Positions 6,606 to 14,125 are shown, numbered from the stretch's first letter. The stretch is 17,385 bases of DNA from Butyrivibrio sp. UBA3740 (GCA_002372465.1 DFGW01000156.1:1-17385), one strand, 5' to 3'. Notes: generated by a model not told the origin, from the sequence alone. Numbers and translations: made by a program.

Positions 6606-8600
6606 ATGAAAAACGTTCAGAAGTATCAGAGACAGTATTTTATGCCACCCAAGCCAACCTACGACTGGGTAAAGAAGGACTACGTGGATCATCCGCCCAT
6701 CTGGTGCAGCGTAGATCTTCGCGATGGAAACCAGGCCCTTATTGAGCCCATGAGCCTTGATGAGAAGCTGGAGTTCTTTACAATGCTGGTAAAGCTTGGC
6801 TTTAAGGAAATCGAGATTGGATTCCCTGCAGCTTCTGAGACTGAGTTCGAGTTCGCAAGAACCCTTATCGAGAAGAACATGATCCCGGACGACGTTACGG
6901 TTCAGGTTCTTACCCAGGCAAGAGAACACATCATCAAAAGAACCTTCGAAGCCGTTAAGGGTGCTCCAAAGGCCATCATTCACCTCTACAACTCCACATC
7001 CGTGGCTCAGCGTGAGCAGGTTTTCAAAAAGGATAAGGATGAGGTCAAGAAGATTGCTGTAGAGGGCGCAAAGCTCCTGGATAAGCTTGCTAAGGAAACA
7101 AGCGGAAACTTCTCTTTTGAATATTCACCTGAGAGCTTCCCGGGAACAGAAGTAGATTATGCCGTAGAAGTCTGCAATGCTGTACTTGATGTATGGAAGC
7201 CTACCAAGAAGAACAAGGTCATCATCAACATCCCGACAACAGTTGAGATCGCTATGCCTCATGTATTTGCAACTCAGGTAGAGTACATCAGCAAGAACCT
7301 TAAGTACCGCGAGGCTGTTACACTTTCACTTCATCCTCACAACGACAGAGGATCCGGTGTTTCTGATGCAGAGCTTGGCTGCCTTGCAGGAGCTGACAGG
7401 ATTGAGGGAACTTTATTTGGAAACGGTGAGAGAACAGGTAACGTGGACATAGTAACTCTTGCCATCAACATGTTCTCCCACGGTGTAGATCCTAAGCTTG
7501 ACTTCAGCCACATCATGGAAGTGGGCGAGACCTACGAGCGCCTCACAAGAATGAGAATCTATGAGAGACAGCCCTACGCAGGACAGCTTGTGTTCACAGC
7601 CTTTTCAGGATCTCATCAGGATGCTATTTCAAAGGGCTTTACCTGGCACGATCAGAAGAAGGACAAGGGCATCTGGTCAGTTCCATATCTTCCTGTGGAT
7701 CCCAAGGACCTTGGAAGGGAATACGACGGAGATGTTATCAGGATCAACAGCCAGTCCGGAAAGGGCGGCGTAAGCTACATCCTCAAGACCAACTACGGCA
7801 TGATGGTGCCGAAAGAGATGCAGGCCGATATCAGCTATACCATCAAGGATATCTCAGACAGAGAGCATGCTGAGCTTTCACCTGCAAGAATATATCAGAT
7901 ATTCGAAGACAAGTACGTTCACAACGACAATATATTCAGGATCCCCACCGTTCACTTCAAGCAGATCGACGGAATCCTGGCAGAGGTTACCATCGCCCAT
8001 GCAGACAAGGAGCATGTGGTTGAAGCCAACGGAAACGGACGTCTCGATGCTGTAAGTAACGCCATCAAGCAGTACTTCAATATCAGCTATGAGCTTTCTG
8101 TATATGAGGAGCACGCTCTTTCAAGAGGTTCATCCTCAAAGGCCTGCACCTACGTTGGAATCACCCATAACGGTCACAAGTACTGGGGCGTAGGAATCGA
8201 TGAAGATATCATCAAGTCCTCAATCGGCGCGCTGGTTATAGCTGTGAACCAGATTGAAGACGTTAAGAACATCAAGAACAGCAAGGATGAAAGGATCAAC
8301 TCCATTATCAACTACATTCAGGAGAACTACCTGACTGTAACCCTGGACGACCTTTCAAGCCAGTTCTACCTCTCAAAGCCTTATCTTTCCAAGTACATCA
8401 AGGAGAAATCCGGAATGACCTTTGGGGAGAATGTAAAGAGGATCCGTCTCAACAAGGCTAGCACCCTTCTTCGGAACGGCAACATGAAGGTTGAGAAGGT
8501 TGCAGAGGCAGCAGGCTACCAGAACGTAGAGCACTTCAACAGACTCTTTAAAAAGAAATATGGCATGACACCTGTTCAGTACAGAAGCAGCAGTAGGTAA
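6606..8600 (+). CDS. leuA: 2-Isopropylmalate synthase (type 2) fused to a C-terminal AraC-family DNA-binding domain
   Basis: This encodes 664 residues, starting at an ATG with a strong AAAGGGGAG site 8-9 bases upstream. Residues 1-555 are a full type 2 LeuA, which condenses acetyl-CoA with 2-oxoisovalerate in the first committed step of leucine synthesis. The HMGL-like barrel has LRDGNQ (D40), SLHPHNDRG (H243, H245) and GNGERTGNVD (N279), which supply the metal and substrate sites. The C-terminal allosteric domain (about 425-555) keeps EANGNG and KYWGVGIDEDI..SS. Family LeuA ends here. This protein instead continues through a short polar linker into a complete AraC/XylS domain (about 560-664). 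Its first helix-turn-helix is at 579-603, and the second carries VAEAAGYQNVEHFNRLFKKK followed by GMTPVQYR. No in-frame ATG lies near the junction, so the AraC part is unlikely to be made separately. A leucine-responsive enzyme/regulator is inferred. The gene stands alone between two terminators. Confidence 0.95.
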   Translation: MKNVQKYQRQYFMPPKPTYDWVKKDYVDHPPIWCSVDLRDGNQALIEPMSLDEKLEFFTMLVKLGFKEIEIGFPAASETEFEFARTLIEKNMIPDDVTVQVLTQAREHIIKRTFEAVKGAPKAIIHLYNSTSVAQREQVFKKDKDEVKKIAVEGAKLLDKLAKETSGNFSFEYSPESFPGTEVDYAVEVCNAVLDVWKPTKKNKVIINIPTTVEIAMPHVFATQVEYISKNLKYREAVTLSLHPHNDRGSGVSDAELGCLAGADRIEGTLFGNGERTGNVDIVTLAINMFSHGVDPKLDFSHIMEVGETYERLTRMRIYERQPYAGQLVFTAFSGSHQDAISKGFTWHDQKKDKGIWSVPYLPVDPKDLGREYDGDVIRINSQSGKGGVSYILKTNYGMMVPKEMQADISYTIKDISDREHAELSPARIYQIFEDKYVHNDNIFRIPTVHFKQIDGILAEVTIAHADKEHVVEANGNGRLDAVSNAIKQYFNISYELSVYEEHALSRGSSSKACTYVGITHNGHKYWGVGIDEDIIKSSIGALVIAVNQIEDVKNIKNSKDERINSIINYIQENYLTVTLDDLSSQFYLSKPYLSKYIKEKSGMTFGENVKRIRLNKASTLLRNGNMKVEKVAEAAGYQNVEHFNRLFKKKYGMTPVQYRSSSR

Positions 8601-8637
8601 AAAGCCTGAAGATGAAAAGAAATATTGATCACAAAAC

Positions 8638-8668
8638 AAGACCCGGGAAAACAATCCCGGGTCTTTTC
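8638..8668. terminator. Bidirectional terminator between convergent leuA-araC and the L,D-transpeptidase gene
   Basis: An 11-bp perfect stem AAGACCCGGGA / TCCCGGGTCTT (8638-8648 with 8655-8665) has loop AAACAA. On the + strand the stem runs into TTTT. On the - strand it is followed by GTTTTGT. It lies in the 79-base gap between convergent genes and can serve both. Confidence 0.88.
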
Positions 8669-8679
8669 AATTTGCTTAT

Positions 8680-9315
8680 TTAGTCTTCTTTATGGACGAC
8701 AACAACAGTTCCTATGCCGACCATGTTGAAAAGCTCCTCAGCCTTATCGTGAGGAAGATTTACACAACCGTGGGAGCCGTTGGTCTTGTAGATGGTTCCG
8801 CCAAACTTTCGCCTCCAGGTGGCATCGTGAAGTCCGCATCCGCCTCTTGAAAAGGGCATCCAGTAGTCAACCCAGTTGTGCCAGGTGGGACCTGTCAGAT
8901 AAGTCCCTGCAACGTGACCGTAAATGGCAAATACTCCTGTGGGAGTGCTTCGACCCTTGCCGGTATCTCCGCTGACGCATGGGCTTTCAAAAACTGTTTC
9001 TCCATTCAAAATGTATCTGACATTCTGGTTGGTGAGATCCACGTCGATGTAGGTGTTGAGCGGAGTCTGGGCTGCTTCTTCCTCGGCGTTCTGGTATCTG
9101 CCCTCTCCAATTCCGAAGGTCAGGTAGTGATTTATGAGAGCCTTTTGGCTGTCGCCTACCGCTGCCACAACATCGGGATACTTGGCAGCGTAGTAAACAG
9201 GGTCAAATCCCGCAGCATCTGCTGTGACAGTATTTGCCAAAAGAGCTGTGAAAAGGCAGGCTATGACAGTGCCTATTCCCAAAAAGATCCTGACGATTTT
9301 TGAACAATGTCTCAT
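8680..9315 (-). CDS. Secreted L,D-transpeptidase (YkuD domain)
   Basis: This encodes 211 residues on the minus strand. The frame extends 12 codons further upstream, but the ATG at 9315 is chosen because it has GAAAGG nine bases before it and directly begins a signal peptide (MRHCSK, hydrophobic core, ADA-AG cleavage site near residue 35). Residues of about 37-75 are one copy of a repeat common in clostridial wall proteins (FDPVYYAAKYPDVVAAVG, then HYLTFGIGEGR). The YkuD domain follows (about 85-210) with the catalytic signature SHGCVNLP and the upstream GLHDATWR block. Such enzymes form or edit 3-3 peptidoglycan cross-links, or attach proteins to the wall, through the Cys of SHGC. The gene is monocistronic, convergent with leuA-araC and divergent from the FAD dehydrogenase. 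Confidence 0.92.
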   Translation of the reverse strand: MRHCSKIVRIFLGIGTVIACLFTALLANTVTADAAGFDPVYYAAKYPDVVAAVGDSQKALINHYLTFGIGEGRYQNAEEEAAQTPLNTYIDVDLTNQNVRYILNGETVFESPCVSGDTGKGRSTPTGVFAIYGHVAGTYLTGPTWHNWVDYWMPFSRGGCGLHDATWRRKFGGTIYKTNGSHGCVNLPHDKAEELFNMVGIGTVVVVHKED

Positions 9316-9380
9316 GATAGAGCCTTTCTCAATAGTAGTTCGAATATACACACAAAATATGTCGTTCTTTCGTACTCTTA

Positions 9381-9386
9381 ATTATA
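9381..9386 (-). promoter_or_regulatory. Possible -10 element of the L,D-transpeptidase gene
   Basis: On the minus strand a perfect TATAAT (ATTATA on +) lies about 66 bases before the ATG at 9315, at a plausible distance for a short leader. The -35 region is A/T-rich but lacks a clear TTGACA match, so the call is tentative. Confidence 0.45.
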
Positions 9387-9435
9387 CACACCTCTTTATA
9401 AAAAGTGTATAAAAATAACATTTTCATGATTTTTG

Positions 9436-9444
9436 TGGTATACT
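9436..9444 (+). promoter_or_regulatory. Possible upstream extended -10 (TGGTATACT)
   Basis: TG-G-TATACT matches an extended -10 consensus with one mismatch and no clear -35. It lies 29 bases upstream of a better extended -10 and could be a second start site for the FAD dehydrogenase gene. Confidence 0.35.
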
Positions 9445-9445
9445 A

Positions 9446-9473
9446 TTTACCTCACTGATAATAATGTTATAAT
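9446..9473 (+). promoter_or_regulatory. Promoter of the FAD dehydrogenase gene (extended -10)
   Basis: TTTACC (9446-9451), a 16-base spacer and TATAAT (9468-9473) form a promoter, with TG one base before the -10 (9465-9466). This is the best promoter-like sequence in the window. The start point would fall near 9480, inside the palindrome that follows. Confidence 0.65.
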
Positions 9474-9490
9474 CCGCAGGAAGTCTGCGG
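9474..9490. promoter_or_regulatory. Palindrome at the transcription start of the FAD dehydrogenase gene
   Basis: CCGCAG-GAAGT-CTGCGG is a perfect 6-bp inverted repeat with a 5-base centre, placed immediately after the -10 box. It could be a repressor operator or, if transcribed, a 5' stabilising hairpin. The ribosome site GGAG (9497-9500) lies outside it. The regulator is unknown. Confidence 0.45.
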
Positions 9491-9508
9491 CGGAATGGAG
9501 AATTACAA

Positions 9509-10912
9509 ATGTTAAAAGAATATGATGTGATAATAATCGGTGCCGGCCCCGGAGGAATCTTCTGTGCCTATGAACTTATGGAAAAGAGGCCTGATCTTAA
9601 AGTGCTTATAATCGAGAAGGGCCGCTCTATAGAAAAGAGAAACTGCCCTAAGAGAATCACCAAGACCTGCGCGGGATGCAAGCCCTGTTCCATAACCACG
9701 GGATTTGCAGGCGCAGGAGCTTTCTCTGATGGAAAGCTTTCCCTTTCCCCTGATGTTGGCGGAAACCTTCCTGAGATTCTTGGATATGATGTGGCTACAA
9801 GCCTTATCCATGAATCCGATGAGATATACCTTAAATTCGGTGCTGACAAGAGCGTTTACGGCGTCGACAAGGAAGTGGAGATCCGCGAGATCAGAAGGAA
9901 GGCCATCAACGCTAACCTTAAGCTTGTTGAGTGCCCTATAAGACATCTTGGAACCGAAGAGGGGTATAAGATTTACAGCAAGCTTCAGGAGCATGTCCTT
10001 TCAAAGGGAGTTGATATCGAGTTCAACACCATGGTCACTGACATCATTGTGGAGAACGGCACAGCAACAGCAGTCAAGACCGACAAGGGCGAGACCTACA
10101 CAGCCAAAGAGATTGTAAGCGCAGTCGGCCGTGAAGGTGCAGACTGGTTTAAGGACAAGTGCGAGGAGATCGGAATTGAGACCAAGCCCGGAACAGTTGA
10201 TGTGGGCGTAAGAGTTGAGGTCCGCGATGAGGTAATGCAGTTCCTTAACGAGAATCTCTACGAGGCTAAACTCATCTATCACACACCTACCTTCGATGAC
10301 AAGGTCCGTACTTTCTGTACCAACCCATCCGGAGAGGTTGCAACCGAGTACTACGAGAACGGCCTTGCCGTGGTTAACGGACATGCATATAAGGGAAAAG
10401 AGCTAAAGACCAACAACACAAACTTTGCTCTTCTTGTATCCAAGAATTTTACAAAGCCTTTCAAGACTCCTATCGAGTACGGCAAAAAGATTGCCGAGCT
10501 TTCAAATATGCTCTGTGGCGGAAAGATCCTGGTTCAGACCTATGGAGACTTCAAGCGCGGCAGAAGAACAACCGAGGAGAGACTTTGCAGGAACAACCTC
10601 ATCCCTACACTTAAGGATGCTGTACCGGGAGACCTTTCATTGGTATTCCCTCACAGGATCATGGTTGATCTTGATGAGATGATCCAGGCTCTTGATAAGG
10701 TAACACCGGGTATTGCTTCCGATGAGACTCTTCTTTACGGTGTTGAGGTTAAATTCTACTCCAACAGAGTCATTGTCAATAAAGATTTTGAGACCAGCAT
10801 CAAAGGACTTCGTGCCATCGGCGACGGTGCAGGAATCACAAGAGGTCTTCAGCAGGCATCTGCCAACGGAATCTCCGTTGCACGCAGTATCATAAAAACA
10901 CTTGAAGCATAA
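9509..10912 (+). CDS. FAD-dependent dehydrogenase, COG2509 type
   Basis: This encodes 467 residues, starting at an ATG with GGAG eight bases upstream. The N-terminus has the dinucleotide-binding fingerprint G11-A-G13-P-G15-G16, followed by a beta strand ending in IIEKG. A Cys-rich block, C46-P then C54-x2-C57-x2-C60, precedes GFAGAGAFSDGKLSLS, an arrangement typical of the uncharacterised COG2509 FAD dehydrogenases. A second FAD contact, AIGDGAG near residues 437-443, is followed by ITRGLQQASANG. The four cysteines could hold a metal or Fe-S cluster, but that is inference. The protein is soluble, and neither its substrate nor its electron acceptor can be read from the sequence. A parvulin-like lipoprotein gene begins within 10 bases of the stop, so the two are probably co-transcribed from the promoter at 9446-9473. 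Confidence 0.88.
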   Translation: MLKEYDVIIIGAGPGGIFCAYELMEKRPDLKVLIIEKGRSIEKRNCPKRITKTCAGCKPCSITTGFAGAGAFSDGKLSLSPDVGGNLPEILGYDVATSLIHESDEIYLKFGADKSVYGVDKEVEIREIRRKAINANLKLVECPIRHLGTEEGYKIYSKLQEHVLSKGVDIEFNTMVTDIIVENGTATAVKTDKGETYTAKEIVSAVGREGADWFKDKCEEIGIETKPGTVDVGVRVEVRDEVMQFLNENLYEAKLIYHTPTFDDKVRTFCTNPSGEVATEYYENGLAVVNGHAYKGKELKTNNTNFALLVSKNFTKPFKTPIEYGKKIAELSNMLCGGKILVQTYGDFKRGRRTTEERLCRNNLIPTLKDAVPGDLSLVFPHRIMVDLDEMIQALDKVTPGIASDETLLYGVEVKFYSNRVIVNKDFETSIKGLRAIGDGAGITRGLQQASANGISVARSIIKTLEA

Positions 10913-10919
10913 TAGGGAA

Positions 10920-11957
10920 ATGACCGGCAGAATATCAGACTACAGAAACAGAATAATAAAAAGAACCTTTGCCACGGCGATTGCCTTTGGACTTGTCTTT
11001 TCATCCCTGGCAGGCTGTGGCATACAGGACCTGGACCGCAAGGTGGTATTTACCACGGGCTTTTCCGATGACGAGGTCTTCAGAATAGAGGATTCCACCT
11101 GTTCCCTTTCAGAGATCATGTTTTATCTGGTCAATACTCAGGCAGGTTATGAGAAAACCTTTGGCTCGGATATCTGGAAAGTGACTACTGACGACGGCAC
11201 TGTGGAGGATCGGCTTAAGAACTCCGTTCTTGCCAAGGTGGCGCAGATAAAGGTTATGAATCTTCTTGCTGCGGAGAACGGGATAGAGCTGGACGAAGGG
11301 GAAAGCTCACAGGCTGTTTCAAATGCGGGACAGTACTTTGAGAGCCTTAGCGACGAGCAAAGGGCAGCCATGAACAATATTACCCTGGAAGATGTTGAGA
11401 ATATCTACCTGGAACAGGCTGTGGCGGATAAGCTCTATGACTACATCATCAGGGATATCAATCCTGAGATCAGTGATGACGAGGCCAGGACCATAACCGT
11501 GGAGCAGATCCTTATCAAGACCTATACCGAGGATCAGGAGGGTAACAGGGTGCCTTTCTCCGAGGCTGAAAAGAATTCAGCCTACATGCGCATCCGAGAA
11601 GTTTTGAAAAAGCTCCTGAACGAAGAGAGCAGCTTTGAGGAACTTATGGCTGTTTACAACGAAGCGGATGAAGGAACAATCTCTTTTGGCAAAGGGGACA
11701 TGGAGAGCGAGTATGATACAGCAGCCTTCAATCTGGGTACGGATCAGGTCAGCAGCATTGTGGAGACCAGCGAAGGATATGTTCTTATCAAATGTATTTC
11801 CACCTTCAACAGAGAAGAGACCGAGGCCAACAAGGTGAAGATCGTGGAGGAGAGAAAACGGGAGGTTTTCGGAGCCCAGTACGATGCCTTTGTGGCAACT
11901 CTTACAAAGGAATTAAATGAAAAGCTTTGGAACAGCATAACATTGATGGAAAATTAG
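10920..11957 (+). CDS. Parvulin-like (PrsA-type) lipoprotein, probable non-catalytic foldase or chaperone
   Basis: This encodes 345 residues from the ATG at 10920. An alternative TTG at 10902 overlaps the preceding gene, and neither start has a well-spaced ribosome site. An N-terminal hydrophobic segment ends in lipobox L30-A-G-C33, so the mature protein should be anchored to the outer face of the membrane by Cys33. Residues of about 60-185 are helical and SurA/PrsA-like. The parvulin domain follows (about 191-292): VEQILIKT, an amphipathic helix ending SSFEELMAVYNE, FGKGDM, AAFNLGTDQVSSIV and SEGYVLIK. Active parvulins have a His in each of the first and last motifs (ASHIL and GYHII types). 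Both are absent here, so it may act as a chaperone rather than an isomerase. A terminator overlaps its stop codon. Confidence 0.82.
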   Translation: MTGRISDYRNRIIKRTFATAIAFGLVFSSLAGCGIQDLDRKVVFTTGFSDDEVFRIEDSTCSLSEIMFYLVNTQAGYEKTFGSDIWKVTTDDGTVEDRLKNSVLAKVAQIKVMNLLAAENGIELDEGESSQAVSNAGQYFESLSDEQRAAMNNITLEDVENIYLEQAVADKLYDYIIRDINPEISDDEARTITVEQILIKTYTEDQEGNRVPFSEAEKNSAYMRIREVLKKLLNEESSFEELMAVYNEADEGTISFGKGDMESEYDTAAFNLGTDQVSSIVETSEGYVLIKCISTFNREETEANKVKIVEERKREVFGAQYDAFVATLTKELNEKLWNSITLMEN

Positions 11958-11988
11958 CACTTGTTACAAAACAGGTGCTTTTCTTTTT
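11956..11988 (+). terminator. Rho-independent terminator after the parvulin-like gene
   Basis: The stem AGCACTTGTT / AACAGGTGCT (11956-11965 with 11970-11979, one G-T wobble) has loop ACAA and is followed by TTTTCTTTTT. Its 5' arm begins within the stop codon of the preceding gene. Confidence 0.9.
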
Positions 11989-12143
11989 GTGCAAATGGGA
12001 CAAAAAAAGAAACAAAATGTAAAAAAACTGTTAAAGAAGTAAAAAATGTGCTAGTCAAAGTCAAATATCTCCATTCTAAATGAAAAACCGATTAGATATA
12101 TTTAACTTGTGATCAGCACTACATCACGAAAAGAGGCGAGGGT

Positions 12144-12686
12144 ATGAAAAGATTATATAATAAATGCACTTTGGGACTAGGCATTATATTAACGGTATCA
12201 ATTCTTTCCGGATGTGGTGGCAAAACTGAAGCGTGGGCATATACACATGAACCCACTGAGCAGATCTTAGCTCTTTCCGATAATGGTAAGGCTACTTACA
12301 AGGGGAGTGAGTACACTTACACCAAGGATGATTCCTATATCACCCTTAAGGATAAGAGCGGCAGCGAGGAGAATCTTCGTTACGAGATGAACGGAGAGCT
12401 GATGACCCTGTATGAAAAGTCAACTTATACCCGCCAGGGGAAGGCGGAGGGGGATGGAATTGTCGGCGTGTGGACTCAGGACAACGGATGGTCCTTTCAG
12501 TTCACCGAAGACGGAAGCTTTTCTGAGGAAAATATCTTTTTTGGGCATTACAGCGTAGATGAAGCCAAATCCTGCATCAGACTTATGTACGATGACCCTA
12601 TCGAAGACGCGTATCTATACTACTCCCTGGATGGTGATAAATTAACGGTTGCTTACCCGTGGCCTATGGTCAGGGTACAAAAATAA
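12144..12686 (+). CDS. Small lipoprotein of unknown function, upstream of the ABC importer
   Basis: This encodes 180 residues, starting at an ATG preceded by AGGCGAGGG. A short signal peptide ends in lipobox L21-S-G-C24, so the product should be a membrane-anchored extracytoplasmic lipoprotein. The rest is rich in Tyr, Glu, Asp and Gly. A C-terminal segment, 'GVWTQDNGWSFQFTEDGSFSEE' in pattern, resembles the G-x-W...F...G.F strand pairs of small lipocalin-like lipoproteins, but I cannot assign a family. It lies 25 bases before the binding-protein gene on the same strand and is probably co-transcribed with it. A role as an accessory of the importer is possible but unproven. The 186-base gap upstream holds the previous terminator, an A-rich stretch and no convincing promoter. 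Confidence 0.8.
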   Translation: MKRLYNKCTLGLGIILTVSILSGCGGKTEAWAYTHEPTEQILALSDNGKATYKGSEYTYTKDDSYITLKDKSGSEENLRYEMNGELMTLYEKSTYTRQGKAEGDGIVGVWTQDNGWSFQFTEDGSFSEENIFFGHYSVDEAKSCIRLMYDDPIEDAYLYYSLDGDKLTVAYPWPMVRVQK

Positions 12687-12711
12687 GATTCCAAAAAAGG
12701 AGAGGTGTGTT

Positions 12712-14076
12712 ATGAAAATGAAACGTATTGTATCAACGCTGCTTACGGGTGTTATGACACTTTCACTCGTGGCTTGTGGCAGTACAGCACCTGCAGCTCC
12801 TGCTGCAGAGCCTGACAACACTGCTACTGAGACTGCAGCACCTGCAGCAGAGCCTGCACAGACAACTGAGGCTACTGCAGTGGAAGCTACTGATTCAGCA
12901 GAGCCTATTTCTCTGACCATGTGGTGTATTGCTACTGAGAGTGATTCAAACCGTCATTCTTATGAAGCAGCTATCGCTGACATGCAGGCTGCTCACCCTG
13001 AAGTTAACTTCACATGGGAAGCTTTTGAGAACCAGTCCTATAAGACCAAGATCAAAGCTGCTGTTTCTGCTAACGAGATGCCTGACATCTTCTTTACATG
13101 GTCATGTGCATTCCTTGGCGATTTCGTAGAAGCCGGCAAGGTATACTGCCTTGATGATGCTTATCAGAACTACAAGGATGAGCTTCCTGAGGTTATGCTT
13201 GGCAACTCAACCTATGATGGAAAGCACTACGGCGTGCCTCTTACAATGAACATCGTTGGACTCTTTGCCAACATGGAACTGCTTCAGCAGGTTGGTTACG
13301 ATGAGATCCCGGGAACATATGAAGACTTCCTTGCTTGCTGTGACAAGCTTAAAGAAGCCGGAATCATTCCTTTCGGATGTGCAGGAAAAGAGACATGGTG
13401 TGTAACCGAGTACCTCGAGTCAGTTATCGAGAAGAGTGCCGGTGCAGATACACTTAATGATATCTTCCTTGGAAAGAGCACATGGAACAATCAGGACGTT
13501 GCTGACGCCGTTGATACCTTCCAGGCTCTTGTAACAAACGGTTACTTCGATCCTTCAGGAATCGGCCTTACAAACGACGAAGTTAAGAACAACTTCATGG
13601 CAGGCAAGTATGCATTCTACATGAATGGTACATGGAACTGTGCAGACTTTGCAGCTAACGAAGAGTTCTTCCCTAAGGTAAAGGTTGGTGAGTTCCCTGT
13701 TATCAATGCTGACAAGGCTAAACTCGGACAGCTCATCGGTGGACCTTCAGATACTCTTGCAGTAGCAGCTTCTTCACCTAACGCTGAGAGAGCAGCTGAG
13801 TACACATTTGAGCTTGGAAAGCTTATCTGCCACTATGGTTACCTTGATGGATGCGGACTTCCTGCATGGACACCTTATGGTGACACAAGTTCAGTTAACG
13901 AGCTTACACAGACTGTAGCAGGTATTGTTGCCGGAGCTGATTCAATGGTTCTTTTTGGCGACACAGCTATGAGCGCTGATTCTGCAAATACATATCTTTC
14001 ATATGTAGATCAGGTTTACGGATGCCTTCTTGATGGATCTCAGTTCATCGAAGGTCTCGCAAAAGATATTCAGTAA
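12712..14076 (+). CDS. ABC importer solute-binding lipoprotein (family 1, carbohydrate type)
   Basis: This encodes 454 residues. The frame opens further upstream, but the ATG at 12712 has the strong AAGGAGAGG site seven bases before it and begins the signal peptide. Lipobox L19-V-A-C22 predicts lipid anchoring. Residues of about 24-66 form an Ala/Pro/Thr/Glu-rich flexible linker. The mature domain begins PISLTMW and follows the MalE-like family pattern: an EMPDIFFTW strand, FVEAGKVYCLDD, and YDGKHYGVPLTMNIVGLFAN. It should capture a sugar or oligosaccharide outside the cell and deliver it to the two permeases downstream. The ligand cannot be told from sequence. The gene is rich in codons such as GCT, CTT and AAG, consistent with high expression. 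A strong hairpin just after the stop probably keeps its transcript above that of the permeases. Confidence 0.93.
   Translation: MKMKRIVSTLLTGVMTLSLVACGSTAPAAPAAEPDNTATETAAPAAEPAQTTEATAVEATDSAEPISLTMWCIATESDSNRHSYEAAIADMQAAHPEVNFTWEAFENQSYKTKIKAAVSANEMPDIFFTWSCAFLGDFVEAGKVYCLDDAYQNYKDELPEVMLGNSTYDGKHYGVPLTMNIVGLFANMELLQQVGYDEIPGTYEDFLACCDKLKEAGIIPFGCAGKETWCVTEYLESVIEKSAGADTLNDIFLGKSTWNNQDVADAVDTFQALVTNGYFDPSGIGLTNDEVKNNFMAGKYAFYMNGTWNCADFAANEEFFPKVKVGEFPVINADKAKLGQLIGGPSDTLAVAASSPNAERAAEYTFELGKLICHYGYLDGCGLPAWTPYGDTSSVNELTQTVAGIVAGADSMVLFGDTAMSADSANTYLSYVDQVYGCLLDGSQFIEGLAKDIQ
12784..12870 (+). repeat. Imperfect tandem repeat encoding the binding-protein linker
   Basis: Two degenerate copies (about 12784-12831 and 12832-12870) share GCACCTGCAG, CAGAGCCTG and a terminal ACTGAG. 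They encode TAPAAPAAEPDNTATE and TAAPAAEPAQTTEAT. PstI-like CTGCAG units recur throughout. The pattern fits slippage or internal duplication in a flexible linker. Confidence 0.6.
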
Positions 14077-14093
14077 TTTTCGCGAAAGTACCA

Positions 14094-14125
14094 GCCGGGT
14101 GGACATGCTTGCATGTCCATCTGGC
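14094..14125 (+). promoter_or_regulatory. Strong intercistronic hairpin between binding-protein and permease genes
   Basis: A 14-bp stem, GCCGGGTGGACATG paired with CATGTCCATCTGGC (two G-T wobbles), closes on loop CTTG. No T-run follows, so it is not a typical terminator. Palindromic TCGCGA cores flank it at 14080-14085 and 14131-14136 and could pair to extend it. Its place directly after the binding-protein gene suits a 3' stability or processing element, as known for malE-malF in enterics. That function is inferred. Confidence 0.7.

Noticed and set aside
8271..8600. Separate araC gene expressed from an internal start inside leuA
   Set aside because: The ATG at 8287 is out of frame, an in-frame GTG at residue 547 lacks a ribosome site, and the first in-frame Met lies after the first HTH. 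A single fusion protein explains the sequence better.
12784..12870. Recombination or CRISPR-like repeat
   Set aside because: The copies are imperfect, have no spacers and lie in frame inside the binding-protein linker.
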